The notes under the pieces were generated by a model. That model saw only the letters and a list, made by a program, of their open reading frames with translations. It was not told where the DNA came from and did not search any database. A stretch of 32,008 nt of DNA from Candidatus Doudnabacteria bacterium (lineage in GTDB: Bacteria; Patescibacteriota; Doudnabacteria; UBA920): assembly GCA_016218585.1 (NCBI GenBank), contig JACRDK010000002.1, positions 1 through 32,008 on the forward strand. The letters are read 5' to 3'. The position numbers were made by a program, and so were the translations under genes. Positions 17,260-24,268 of the stretch are shown here, piece after piece (position 1 is the first letter of the stretch; the number at the start of each line of letters is the position of its first letter).

Positions 17260-17340
17260 AGTAGTTAGTAGCGAGTAGTTAGTAGCGAGTTCTGCAACGT
17301 GCAGTTTCTCACAACTAGTAACTCGCAGCTCACAACTAGT
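17260..17340 (+). repeat. AGTAGTT/AGTAGCG heptamer repeat hairpin in the intron
   Basis: AGTAGTT-AGTAGCG occurs twice in tandem (17260-17287). The far arm carries CTCACAACTAGT twice, 21 nt apart. The apex is CTGCA-ACG-TGCAG (17292-17304), the same five-base arms as the other intron hairpin. GCGAGTT (17285-17291) pairs with AACTCGC (17320-17326). Confidence 0.85.
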
Positions 17341-17522
17341 TAGGCAATACGCCGACTCCAGCCCTTTGTGACCTCTGGTCATAAAAGGTTTTTACGAAAA
17401 GTAAACTTAATGGCATGATTAAAAGTTTTAATCTAAACCAAAGAGCTGGAAGAAGATATAGTCTGCACCATACGAAATTATGGAATTATGTACGATGTCG
17501 GCTCATCACATCCTGGGGGTGA

Positions 17523-17559
<37 letters not shown>

Positions 17560-17842
17560 TGGTACGCGAGCTGGGTTCAAAACGTCGTGAGACAGTTTGG
17601 TCCTTATCTGCTGTGGGTGTTCGAAACTTGAGTAGTCGCATCTCTAGTACGAGAGGACCGAGATGCATAGACCTCTGGTGTACCCGTTGTCCTGTCAAGG
17701 GCATGGCGGGGTAGCTAGGTCTAGTTCAGATAAGCGCTGAAGGCATATAAGCGTGAAGCTGTCTACAAAACTAGGTTTCGTGTTTTTGTAGCAATACAAA
17801 AACTTTAGGTTCGGGGAAGACTACCCCGTAACAAATTAGGTG

Positions 17843-17903
17843 GTAGGGAGTAGGAAGTAGTTAGTAGTAGCAATACTACAAGCTACAACCTACAAGCTAC
17901 TAA
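17843..17903 (+). repeat. Heptamer ladder hairpin in the 23S exon
   Basis: Four GTAGNNN units on the left (17843-17870) face four CTACNNN units on the right (17876-17903) around a 5-nt loop. In register, each GTAG pairs with a CTAC, with 3x3 internal loops between. It lies in the variable 3' region of 23S, absent from E. coli. Confidence 0.9.
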
Positions 17904-17985
17904 CTAATCTATAGGCTGCAGGTGTAAGCATAGTAATATGTTCAGCCGAGCAGTACTAATCAACCGAAAATTTTAATTCTATTTT

Positions 17986-18007
17986 ATATTGACTAGTAAT
18001 TTGTGGT
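17986..18007 (+). other. Right arm of the 23S processing stem
   Basis: Perfect 22-bp complement of 14104-14125. Its last base is also the first base of an extended -10 promoter element, so processing signal and promoter touch. Confidence 0.92.
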
Positions 18008-18012
18008 ATAAT
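18004..18012 (+). promoter_or_regulatory. Extended -10 promoter between 23S and 5S
   Basis: TGGTATAAT fits TG-N-TATAAT. There is no good -35 at 17 bp; TTGACT at 17989-17994 is too close. It could give a transcript starting near 18019 that carries the small peptide frame and 5S rRNA. Confidence 0.5.
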
Positions 18013-18063
18013 ATCACAAGCAAATGTTCTAAATTGATTTGACCTTGATAATTATTCTACCCA

Positions 18064-18171
18064 ATGCTTAAACAAAATTTAAAGCTCACAGGTTTAGTTT
18101 TTGTTTTGTTAGTTGTTTTAGTCGGTTTTTTTGTTCTTTCGCAAAACTTAGTTTACGCGATAAAACCGTAA
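18064..18171 (+). CDS. Possible 35-residue membrane peptide between 23S and 5S
   Basis: ATG to TAA, 35 codons. A basic start (MLKQNLKLTG) leads into an unbroken hydrophobic helix (LVFVLLVVLVGFFVL), then SQNLVYAIKP. It looks like a signal peptide or a single-pass small membrane protein; VYA could be a signal-peptidase site. Codons suit the AT-rich background. An extended -10 element at 18004-18012 lies about 45 nt upstream of the start; there is no ribosome site. No family is recognised. It could be chance, since T-rich spacers readily encode hydrophobic peptides. Confidence 0.45.
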   Translation: MLKQNLKLTGLVFVLLVVLVGFFVLSQNLVYAIKP

Positions 18172-18214
18172 AGTGTTACCCTCGTTATTTTTTATCTTGA
18201 ATAAAAGACAGCGA

Positions 18215-18325
18215 GGGTGGCATTTCCAGCGTGGTTCTACCTGATCCCATCCCGAACTCAGAAGTCAAACACGCTTGGGCCAATGATACTCTAACGCATG
18301 TTAGCGGGAAAGTAGGTGGTCGCCC
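18215..18325 (+). rRNA. rrf: 5S ribosomal RNA
   Basis: Boundaries are set by helix I: GGGTGGC (18215-18221) with GTCGCCC (18319-18325). The loop region CCCATCCCGAACTCAGAAGT is the universal 5S signature. About 111 nt, slightly short, so the ends may lie a few bases further out. Upstream ACCCTCG (18178-18184) is complementary to CGAGGGT (18212-18218) and could form a precursor hairpin over the 5' end. Confidence 0.95.
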
Positions 18326-18336
18326 ACTATATCATC

Positions 18337-18363
18337 AACCCCTCCATAATTGGAGGGGTTTTT
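18337..18363 (+). terminator. rRNA terminator
   Basis: Nine-bp stem AACCCCTCC/GGAGGGGTT (18337-18345, 18352-18360), loop ATAATT, followed by T's and a second T-run. Ends the 23S-5S transcript 12 nt after 5S. Confidence 0.93.
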
Positions 18364-18366
18364 GTT

Positions 18367-18395
18367 TTGACAAAGGGGAAAATTTCTGCTATACT
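18367..18395 (+). promoter_or_regulatory. Promoter of the large secreted protein gene
   Basis: TTGACA (18367-18372), 17-bp spacer, TATACT (18390-18395), directly after the rRNA terminator. The leader should be about 45 nt, A-rich, with no Shine-Dalgarno sequence before ATG 18447. Confidence 0.85.
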
Positions 18396-18446
18396 TAAAT
18401 TAATAAAAGTTCGCAAAAATAAGAAACAAAAAAATAATTAAATAAT

Positions 18447-21400
18447 ATGAATAAAAAATTGCTCTCGGCAGTTGGTTTGTTTGTGCTGGGTCTGACTTTA
18501 GTCGCCCAGCAGACAGTTGCCACCATAGCATACATTGATGCTAATGCGGTGGAATTTGGTGTCGGTTCCCATGTGCAAGGTAAAGTTTTAGGCGCTAGCA
18601 CTTCCGGCCTGGTTGGCTATTGGAAGTTAGATGAGGCATCGGCAAGTTCAGCCGCCGATTCGTCAGGCAGTAATTATAACGGCACCTTAGTAAACAATCC
18701 GACCTGGTCAGCGGGCAAAATTAATGGAGGCTTAAGTTTAAATCCCGGCACAACCAAAAACCAGTATGTTTCTTTGCCGAGTATTTCTTTGGGCAATTCC
18801 GAAGTAACAATTTCGGCTTGGGCGAATATTAGATCTTATTCAACGAATGTCCCTTTTATTTCTAAAGGAACCAACATTTATCGCAATGGCTCTGAATGGG
18901 GTCTTTGGATATATGGCGGTGGAAATTTAGAAGCCAGAAGGGGCGGGCAATATATTACCGCGCTGACAAAAGTAACCTTAAACTCTTGGCATAATTACGC
19001 AACCGTTATGTCAGCTTCCAGCACAACAGTTTATGTTGATGGAGTAAAAGTTTTTACCGGCGCAGGCTTGCCAACCACGGCAATTGGCGGAACAACAGGA
19101 ATTGGCGGCTGGGGCGGTACGGGAAATTTAGACGGAACTTTAGATGAAATTAGAGTTTACAATCGGGCGCTTTCCGCGACTGAAATTTTAGATATTTATA
19201 ACGACACCGGCAGCGGCCAGCCGCCGGTAGACACAACCGCTCCGGTTATTTCCGGAGTCACTTCTTCTTCAATAACCACGGCTTCGGCCGCAATTACTTG
19301 GAACACCGACGAAATAGCCGACGGGTTAGTTGAATATGGCGAAACAACAAGTTATGGCTCCAGCTCCGGGTTAGTTTCCAACTTAACTAGCTCCCACAAT
19401 ATTTCTTTAACCGGTTTAAATCCTTCCACTCAGTATCACTATCGGGTAAAATCCGCCGACGCCTCAGGAAACCAGGCTGTCTCAGGCGACAATACTTTTA
19501 CAACTTCAGCGGCTCAAATTATAGACACTCAAGCCCCGACTGTTCCAAGCGGTTTGGCGGTTAGCGGCGTTTCCTCCTCGTCTGTAAATTTTTCCTGGAA
19601 TGCCTCAACCGACAATGTCGGCGTGTTTGGGTATCGAGTTTATCGAAATGGTTCAATTGTTGGCACAACAACAGCTGCGTCTTTTACAGACTCCCAGCTG
19701 CAGCCTTCCACGGCATATGTTTACGAAGTTAGCGCTTACGATGCGGCGGGAAATTTTTCCGACCGGTCCGCCCAGTTGCAAGTAACCACTTCTGAGGCTT
19801 CCGGCGATTCCGTTGCTCCGAGCGTGCCAAAGCATTTGTATGCTTTTAGAACCACTGCTTCCAGCACAACATTAACCTGGGATAGTTCAACGGATAACGT
19901 CGGCGTTTCCGGTTATAATGTTTATCGATTCGGTTTAAAAATTGGCACTACCGTTACAACAAAATTTGTAGACACCGGATTGCTTTTTGGCAGAGGATAT
20001 TCTTATAGTGTTTCCGCGATTGACGCGGCCGGCAATGAATCGTCACAGTCATCTATAACCAATGTGGTGATGCCAATAAACAATTATGCTTCATTTAGAG
20101 GGGATAGCTTGTGTGCGCCGCCGGCAACAATAACCGCCAATGCCCAGAAAAATTTGAATGCGGTTAAGTTAAATTTGCCAAGTATGTTGGCAGACGCCGA
20201 CAATTATGACGCCCTAATTGCTCCATTTAGAAGCTCGGCCGATGTTAATGTAAAAGATTCGGTAAATATGGTTGACCTTGGTGTTAGATTATTGCGAACA
20301 ATTCCAATGGCTATAAATTGCACGCCTCAGGATTTTGATTATACTTTGAGCCTGTCCAGGCTGCAGTCAATCCAGCAGTCGTTGCCGTATTTTTATAACA
20401 AAGCCCAAAATAGCCAAGATCCTTATGCGGGAATGAAAAGGGGGACTGTTGCCGTAAGATCCGATATTGATGGCCATATTGATTATTATTATTTTGCTTT
20501 GCCAACAAACTATAACCCGGCGGTAAAATATCGCTTGCAGGTAATTTTGCACTTTGCTGGAACTTGTGCTTGGGAAGCCGCGGGCTTAAGCTCATTTAAA
20601 CCTTTAACAGGAGATCTTATAGTTGGGACCCCAAGCAGCGCGTCGGCATTGGCCAGCACCATTACCGACACAATTTATATTGTCCCATGCGGCAGGGGGG
20701 CCAGTTCTTCTTATGCCGTGTTGGCGCAAAAAACCATACTGGATGAAATTGCGGACGCAATGAGGCGCTATCCGATTGATTCAAATTATGTTTCCATTAG
20801 CGGTTCAAGCATGGGCACGACCGGAGGAGTAAATCTTTCCGCCCATTATCCAGATTTATTTGCCGGAATTTTAATGTTTACCGGCAGCCCGGACTTTAAT
20901 TTGCCGACCGGAGATTATCGTTACGACGGTTCAATGCTTTATCCGAGCGTTGGCAGCGTGAGCTATGGTATTTTAGATACTCCAGGCGACACATCTTCGT
21001 ATCAAAAGGAAGAAAATTTTGCTGCCAATTTGCAAAATCTTGGGACTGCTCACCCGGGTTACTATAAATACGTAAAATATACAGACCCCGCCGGCAGCCA
21101 TGGAATTATTAATCAAACAATGATTGACCAGGCGGAAAGTTTCTTAAAAACCGCAGTCAGGAATCCCTATCCTGCCAGAGTAGCTTACAATATGGGTTCC
21201 GAGCAGTATGATGGCGCTTATTGGGTGCACAATATGACCAGGAGCAATGTTTTGTCTCCGGGCAGCATAGAAGCGGAAAGTTCTTCTAACGGTTCCTTGG
21301 TTACCGTTGCCACAACCAATTTAAAAACTTTTAGTTTGGACTTGTCCGCCGGCAATCCGCTGTTTGCCGGTTTAAGCACTGTAGTTGTTTCTATAAATGG

Positions 21401-22052
21401 AACTGCCATTACAGTTCCCACTGGAAGCACGGCATATTTTACAACAGCTACCGGTTCTTGGACTTATTCCTCATCGCCTGACTTTGGATTGTACAAGAAA
21501 AAAGGCGTATCCGGTCCTATTGCCGATGTCTTTATGGATAAGCCGGTACTTATGGTTTACGGCAGTAAGCAGGGGAACAGCGCGGCTATGGGCAGCGTAT
21601 TAGCCGAACAATTAACGCAAGCTTATTTTGGAAGCTCAATTTCTCAAGATAGCTACATCCACTACGGCAAATTTGAAATTAAAGCGGATGTCGATGTAAC
21701 GCCTGATGATATACAAAATAAAAATTTAGTTTTATTTGGCACGCCAAATCAAAACTCTCTTGTTGCCAGCATGTCTGCTTCGTTGCCTTTCCAAATTTCT
21801 GATTCTGGGGTTCAAATCGGCGGCAAAGCTTACACCGGCGCAAAAATTGGCTGGTCTATTGTTTATCCTAATCCGTTAAATCCTTCCCGTTATGTTTTGT
21901 TCGCCTCGGAGAATTACAATATGGGCATTGTGGGTTTCTTAAACACCAATGTTTTGCAGAATGACTATGTAATTTTGCAAGGGTTGGACTCCGGATTTTA
22001 TACCAGGAAAGTTTTAACCCAAGGCTTATTTAATAGCCAGTGGCAAAAGTAA
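18447..22052 (+). CDS. Secreted multidomain LamG-FN3-esterase
   Basis: 1201 residues. A signal peptide (KKLLSAVGLFVLGLTLVA) precedes a LamG/concanavalin-like domain (about 52-252, starting GLVGYWKLDEASASSAADSS and ending LDEIRVYNRALSATEI), then three fibronectin type III domains (about 258-352, 355-450, 453-548). An alpha/beta-hydrolase domain follows: G786-S-S-M-G790 is the GxSxG nucleophile elbow with Ser788, and His885 in AGSHG is the likely catalytic His. This resembles secreted esterases of the PHB-depolymerase/feruloyl-esterase type. The last 300 residues form a domain I do not recognise. No sortase, LPXTG or C-terminal anchor is seen. It likely binds and hydrolyses an extracellular polymer or host-surface material; the substrate is unknown. 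Single-gene transcription unit with its own promoter and terminator. Confidence 0.85.
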   Translation: MNKKLLSAVGLFVLGLTLVAQQTVATIAYIDANAVEFGVGSHVQGKVLGASTSGLVGYWKLDEASASSAADSSGSNYNGTLVNNPTWSAGKINGGLSLNPGTTKNQYVSLPSISLGNSEVTISAWANIRSYSTNVPFISKGTNIYRNGSEWGLWIYGGGNLEARRGGQYITALTKVTLNSWHNYATVMSASSTTVYVDGVKVFTGAGLPTTAIGGTTGIGGWGGTGNLDGTLDEIRVYNRALSATEILDIYNDTGSGQPPVDTTAPVISGVTSSSITTASAAITWNTDEIADGLVEYGETTSYGSSSGLVSNLTSSHNISLTGLNPSTQYHYRVKSADASGNQAVSGDNTFTTSAAQIIDTQAPTVPSGLAVSGVSSSSVNFSWNASTDNVGVFGYRVYRNGSIVGTTTAASFTDSQLQPSTAYVYEVSAYDAAGNFSDRSAQLQVTTSEASGDSVAPSVPKHLYAFRTTASSTTLTWDSSTDNVGVSGYNVYRFGLKIGTTVTTKFVDTGLLFGRGYSYSVSAIDAAGNESSQSSITNVVMPINNYASFRGDSLCAPPATITANAQKNLNAVKLNLPSMLADADNYDALIAPFRSSADVNVKDSVNMVDLGVRLLRTIPMAINCTPQDFDYTLSLSRLQSIQQSLPYFYNKAQNSQDPYAGMKRGTVAVRSDIDGHIDYYYFALPTNYNPAVKYRLQVILHFAGTCAWEAAGLSSFKPLTGDLIVGTPSSASALASTITDTIYIVPCGRGASSSYAVLAQKTILDEIADAMRRYPIDSNYVSISGSSMGTTGGVNLSAHYPDLFAGILMFTGSPDFNLPTGDYRYDGSMLYPSVGSVSYGILDTPGDTSSYQKEENFAANLQNLGTAHPGYYKYVKYTDPAGSHGIINQTMIDQAESFLKTAVRNPYPARVAYNMGSEQYDGAYWVHNMTRSNVLSPGSIEAESSSNGSLVTVATTNLKTFSLDLSAGNPLFAGLSTVVVSINGTAITVPTGSTAYFTTATGSWTYSSSPDFGLYKKKGVSGPIADVFMDKPVLMVYGSKQGNSAAMGSVLAEQLTQAYFGSSISQDSYIHYGKFEIKADVDVTPDDIQNKNLVLFGTPNQNSLVASMSASLPFQISDSGVQIGGKAYTGAKIGWSIVYPNPLNPSRYVLFASENYNMGIVGFLNTNVLQNDYVILQGLDSGFYTRKVLTQGLFNSQWQK

Positions 22053-22070
22053 AAAACGAATTAGACAGCA

Positions 22071-22104
22071 AAAAACCGCCCCTTGTACATTGGGGGCGGT
22101 TTTT
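22071..22104 (+). terminator. Intrinsic terminator after the esterase gene
   Basis: Perfect 12-bp stem (22071-22082 with 22093-22104), beginning in A5 and ending in T5, loop 10 nt. Symmetric, so it could act on both strands. Confidence 0.95.
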
Positions 22105-22119
22105 GTTAAGATTACTAAT

Positions 22120-22653
22120 ATGCTGTTATCTATAATTTTAGGATTCTTTTTATTATTGGCCTTAGTGCTGTTATTTCTAATCTCCAGCGAGTTTGTGGCC
22201 TTTCTGCGCACTCGGGTGCCTTTTGTTCCAACTCATGCCGGAGACATTGAATTTATCGTGAGAAAACTTGGGCTTTCGAAAAAAGATGTATTTTATGACC
22301 TCGGCAGCGGCAACGGCAAAGTTGTGTTCCTGGTGGAAAAATTGAGCGGTGCCAGCGCCACCGGCTTTGAACTTGGCTGGTGGACCATTTTATTTGCTAA
22401 AGCCAAAGCAAAATTAACCAACTCGCGCGCTCAATTCAAAAATCAAAATTTTTTTAATTCAGACTGGTCCGGCGCCAATATAATTTATTGTTATCTTTAC
22501 CCGCCGCTTATGGGGAGAATAGAAGAGAAGTTTAAAAAAGAATTGCGCCCCGGCAGCCTGGCTATAGTGCGGGATTTTCCTTTTCCAAATATGGCGTACT
22601 CGGAGAAATATTATTTGCCAAAAGACCATGAAATATATGTGTATAAAATATAG
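22120..22653 (+). CDS. Membrane-anchored FAM173/ATPSCKMT-like methyltransferase
   Basis: 177 residues from ATG 22120; an upstream TTG at 22090 lies in the terminator stem and is rejected. An N-terminal helix (MLLSIILGFFLLLALVLLFL) anchors a class I SAM methyltransferase domain. Motif I is DVFYDLGSGNGKVVFL; GFELGWWTIL fits motif II, and IIYCYLYPPLMGRIEEKF is the post-II strand with a (L/M)M-x-x-I/L-E-x-K-F signature. Before the domain, the segment VPFVPTHAGDIEFIV recalls the V-P-T segment of FAM173 proteins, and the end IVRDFPFPNM recalls their F-P-x-P. In eukaryotes, FAM173B trimethylates a lysine of the ATP-synthase c subunit; whether this protein modifies a membrane protein is inference. 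Ends at a 12-bp terminator. Confidence 0.8.
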   Translation: MLLSIILGFFLLLALVLLFLISSEFVAFLRTRVPFVPTHAGDIEFIVRKLGLSKKDVFYDLGSGNGKVVFLVEKLSGASATGFELGWWTILFAKAKAKLTNSRAQFKNQNFFNSDWSGANIIYCYLYPPLMGRIEEKFKKELRPGSLAIVRDFPFPNMAYSEKYYLPKDHEIYVYKI

Positions 22654-22684
22654 TTTGTAGAAAATTTATAACAAATATTATTAT

Positions 22685-22714
22685 AAAATATGCTTTAAAT
22701 AAAGCATATTTTTT
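22685..22714 (+). terminator. Intrinsic terminator after the methyltransferase gene
   Basis: Twelve-bp stem (22685-22696 with 22701-22712), loop AAAT, ending in a T-run. Confidence 0.92.
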
Positions 22715-23056
22715 ATTTTCTTTGATTTTGTAGAAAAAAAGTTGACAAAGTTTTAACAGAAGAATAACATATAAACAGAGAGAAAAAGATATAGGAGGCA
22801 GTTACAACATTTTACTGCTTGCGCAGTAAAACCCTAGAAGATCAAAGAAGACAAGTGAAAAAGATTTATGAAAATTATTAGTCCGGCAGGAAAATTTAAG
22901 TAGCCTAAAGGCAACCCCCTACCACCCCCGCAATCTTGCATACCTTTCACTCTTCCCCCGCCTTCACCTCTTAAATCTCCACCCCCGACTAATCCATAAA
23001 TCCTTTCCGCCCCCGTCCTTCTTCTGATCTTCTTCCCTTTTATAAAAGAAATCAAT
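22715..23056. other. Leader region of the TrmB-type gene with C-rich tract
   Basis: No firm gene. Contents: promoter 22742-22770; an AGGAGG with no ATG/GTG/TTG at normal distance (22793-22798); a perfect 9-bp hairpin with TTGC loop (22810-22831); and a C-rich tract with five separate CCCCC runs (22915-23014). A 43-codon frame (22868-22999) with an internal TAG at codon 12 encodes a Pro-rich peptide in its second part; I list it in the findings, not as a gene. Confidence 0.7.
22742..22770 (+). promoter_or_regulatory. Promoter upstream of the TrmB-type gene
   Basis: TTGACA (22742-22747), 17-bp spacer, TAACAT (22765-22770). The nearest full gene is 23057, which would give a leader of about 280 nt. 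Confidence 0.75.
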
Positions 23057-23806
23057 ATGGAAATACCAATAATTTTAAAAACTTTTGGGCTCAATGAAAA
23101 AGAAATAGCAGTGTACTTGGCTTTAATTGAGCTCGGTCCGTCGCCGGTGAGGCTGGTGTCTGCGAAAGCCAAGGTTAACCGCGGCACAGCATACGATATT
23201 TTAAAGTCTTTGCAGAGCCAGGGTTTGGTAAGTTTTTATGACACCAAATCGCACCAGAACTTTGTGGCCGAACCGCCGGAAAAATTAATCTCAGCCTTGG
23301 AAGACAAACAAGAAGATTTAATATTTTTAAAAAAACAAATTCAAAAAGATTTGCCCGCGCTGCAATCTTTATTCGAGAAACAAGGGGGCAAGCCCGCCGT
23401 TAAACTATACGAGGGAAATAAAGGGATTAGGAATATTTTGGAAGATGTACTGCAATCTATGGCTAAAGAAAGCCAGAAAGAGTACTATATTTTTTCTTCC
23501 GCTGAATTAAGAAAAAATGTTTACTTAGCTATGCCGGATTTTAGTAAAAAAAGAATTAAGGCTGGCATAAAAGTTAAGACCATTGCATTGGGCGAAGGCG
23601 GACAGCTGGTGGGTATGGATGAAAGAAAGTGGCTTAAACAAAGCGGCACGGGAAAGCTCAAAGCAACTTATGAAATTATTTACGCGGGCAAGGTGGCCCA
23701 TATTTCGTTGGACAACGCGGAAAATCCGGTTGGGGTGGTAATTCAAAATGAAGAAATTTACCAAACCCAAAAAATGATTTTCGAGTTCAGCTGGGGAAAG
23801 CTATAA
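23057..23806 (+). CDS. TrmB-family transcriptional regulator
   Basis: 249 residues. The N-terminal winged helix (about 5-75) reads LKTFGLNEKEIAVYLALIEL, then NRGTAYDILKSLQSQGLVSF, the TrmB/MarR-like recognition helix. A helical, coiled-coil-prone linker (80-120, ALEDKQEDLIFLKKQIQKDL) is followed by a C-terminal domain like that of archaeal and CPR TrmB proteins (KLYEGNKGIRNILEDVL, with YYIFSSAELRKNVY). Classical TrmB proteins bind sugars and control sugar transport or glycolysis; here the nearby genes are sugar-nucleotide enzymes and pyruvate kinase, so a sugar-linked role is plausible. It has an unusually long leader with a C-rich tract. Confidence 0.9.
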   Translation: MEIPIILKTFGLNEKEIAVYLALIELGPSPVRLVSAKAKVNRGTAYDILKSLQSQGLVSFYDTKSHQNFVAEPPEKLISALEDKQEDLIFLKKQIQKDLPALQSLFEKQGGKPAVKLYEGNKGIRNILEDVLQSMAKESQKEYYIFSSAELRKNVYLAMPDFSKKRIKAGIKVKTIALGEGGQLVGMDERKWLKQSGTGKLKATYEIIYAGKVAHISLDNAENPVGVVIQNEEIYQTQKMIFEFSWGKL

Positions 23807-23866
23807 TTCTCCTCAGTTTTACCCGACAATCGTTAAAATTGCCGGAAAGAAAACAGGAGGCACAAT

Positions 23867-24097
23867 ATGATGATGAGGGAGTTGGCGGCGACAATTAGGG
23901 AGATCCGCTCCGTTCGCAGAATCAGACGTGGAGACAGACAGCCGAATAATTCCGACTTCGGAGATGTTGGCCAAATGATAGAAAATCTGGCTTACGCCGA
24001 AAAGGGGGCAGTGAAATTGCTGCTCAGGGATGCAACGCTGGCGGCGCGAGTCGCTGAAACAGCCAAAACCTATTTAAATTCTCTGAGAACAAAATGA
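23867..24097 (+). CDS. Small basic/helical protein of unknown function
   Basis: 76 residues; family not recognised. A clear AGGAGG 8 nt before the ATG supports translation; three consecutive ATG codons leave the exact start open. The N-terminal third is Arg-rich (REIRSVRRIRRGDRQ) and could bind nucleic acid; the rest forms an amphipathic helix (GQMIENLAYAEKGAVKLLL and a second helix to the end). More G/C-rich than the flanking TrmB and yvcK-like genes, like 24269. A strong 12-bp hairpin without T-run follows the stop codon. Confidence 0.7.
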   Translation: MMMRELAATIREIRSVRRIRRGDRQPNNSDFGDVGQMIENLAYAEKGAVKLLLRDATLAARVAETAKTYLNSLRTK

Positions 24098-24132
24098 GAC
24101 GGATTGTCGCCATCAAACAAACAACAAACAAC

Positions 24133-24163
24133 AGGGTCGGTGAGCTTGCCGCTTACCGACCCT
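24133..24163 (+). terminator. GC-rich hairpin without T-run
   Basis: Arms 24133-24144 and 24152-24163 pair over 12 bp with one wobble, loop of 7 nt. There is no T-run, so it may be a 3'-end stabiliser or an inefficient terminator for the small gene. Confidence 0.55.
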
Positions 24164-24268
24164 CGAACACCTATTAAGTAAGATGCCCGAGTTGAATTTA
24201 AAAGTTTTTTAAGTTTAGCCCGGAGATTTTATTAGCCGGAGAAAGCAAATAAAAAGGGGGATGCAAAC

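Larger units (their letters stand above)
16938..17492 (+). ncRNA. Group I self-splicing intron at 23S position 2500 (E. coli numbering)
   Basis: The conserved exon GGCACCT|CGATGTCGG is interrupted after T16937. P1 is visible: GCACCT of the exon (16932-16937) pairs with GGGTGC of the intron (16950-16955), ending in the diagnostic U-G pair at the splice site. P2 is a 7-bp stem with a GTAA tetraloop (16956-16973). Near the 3' end is the S element AAGATATAGTC (17453-17463), and its AGTC can pair with GACT (17354-17357) as P7. If the exons join at the conserved sequence, the last intron base is A17492, not the near-universal G. No homing-endonuclease frame is present. Two peripheral hairpins carry heptamer-type repeats (17129-17215, 17260-17340). 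The intron class is firm; the subgroup is not assigned. Confidence 0.93.

Noticed and set aside
22090-22119. TTG start for the methyltransferase
   Set aside because: It lies in the terminator of the preceding gene; ATG 22120 directly precedes the membrane helix.
22834-23187. Minus-strand frame of 117 codons over the C-rich tract
   Set aside because: It overlaps the TrmB-type gene start and its Gly/Arg-rich part is only the complement of the C runs.
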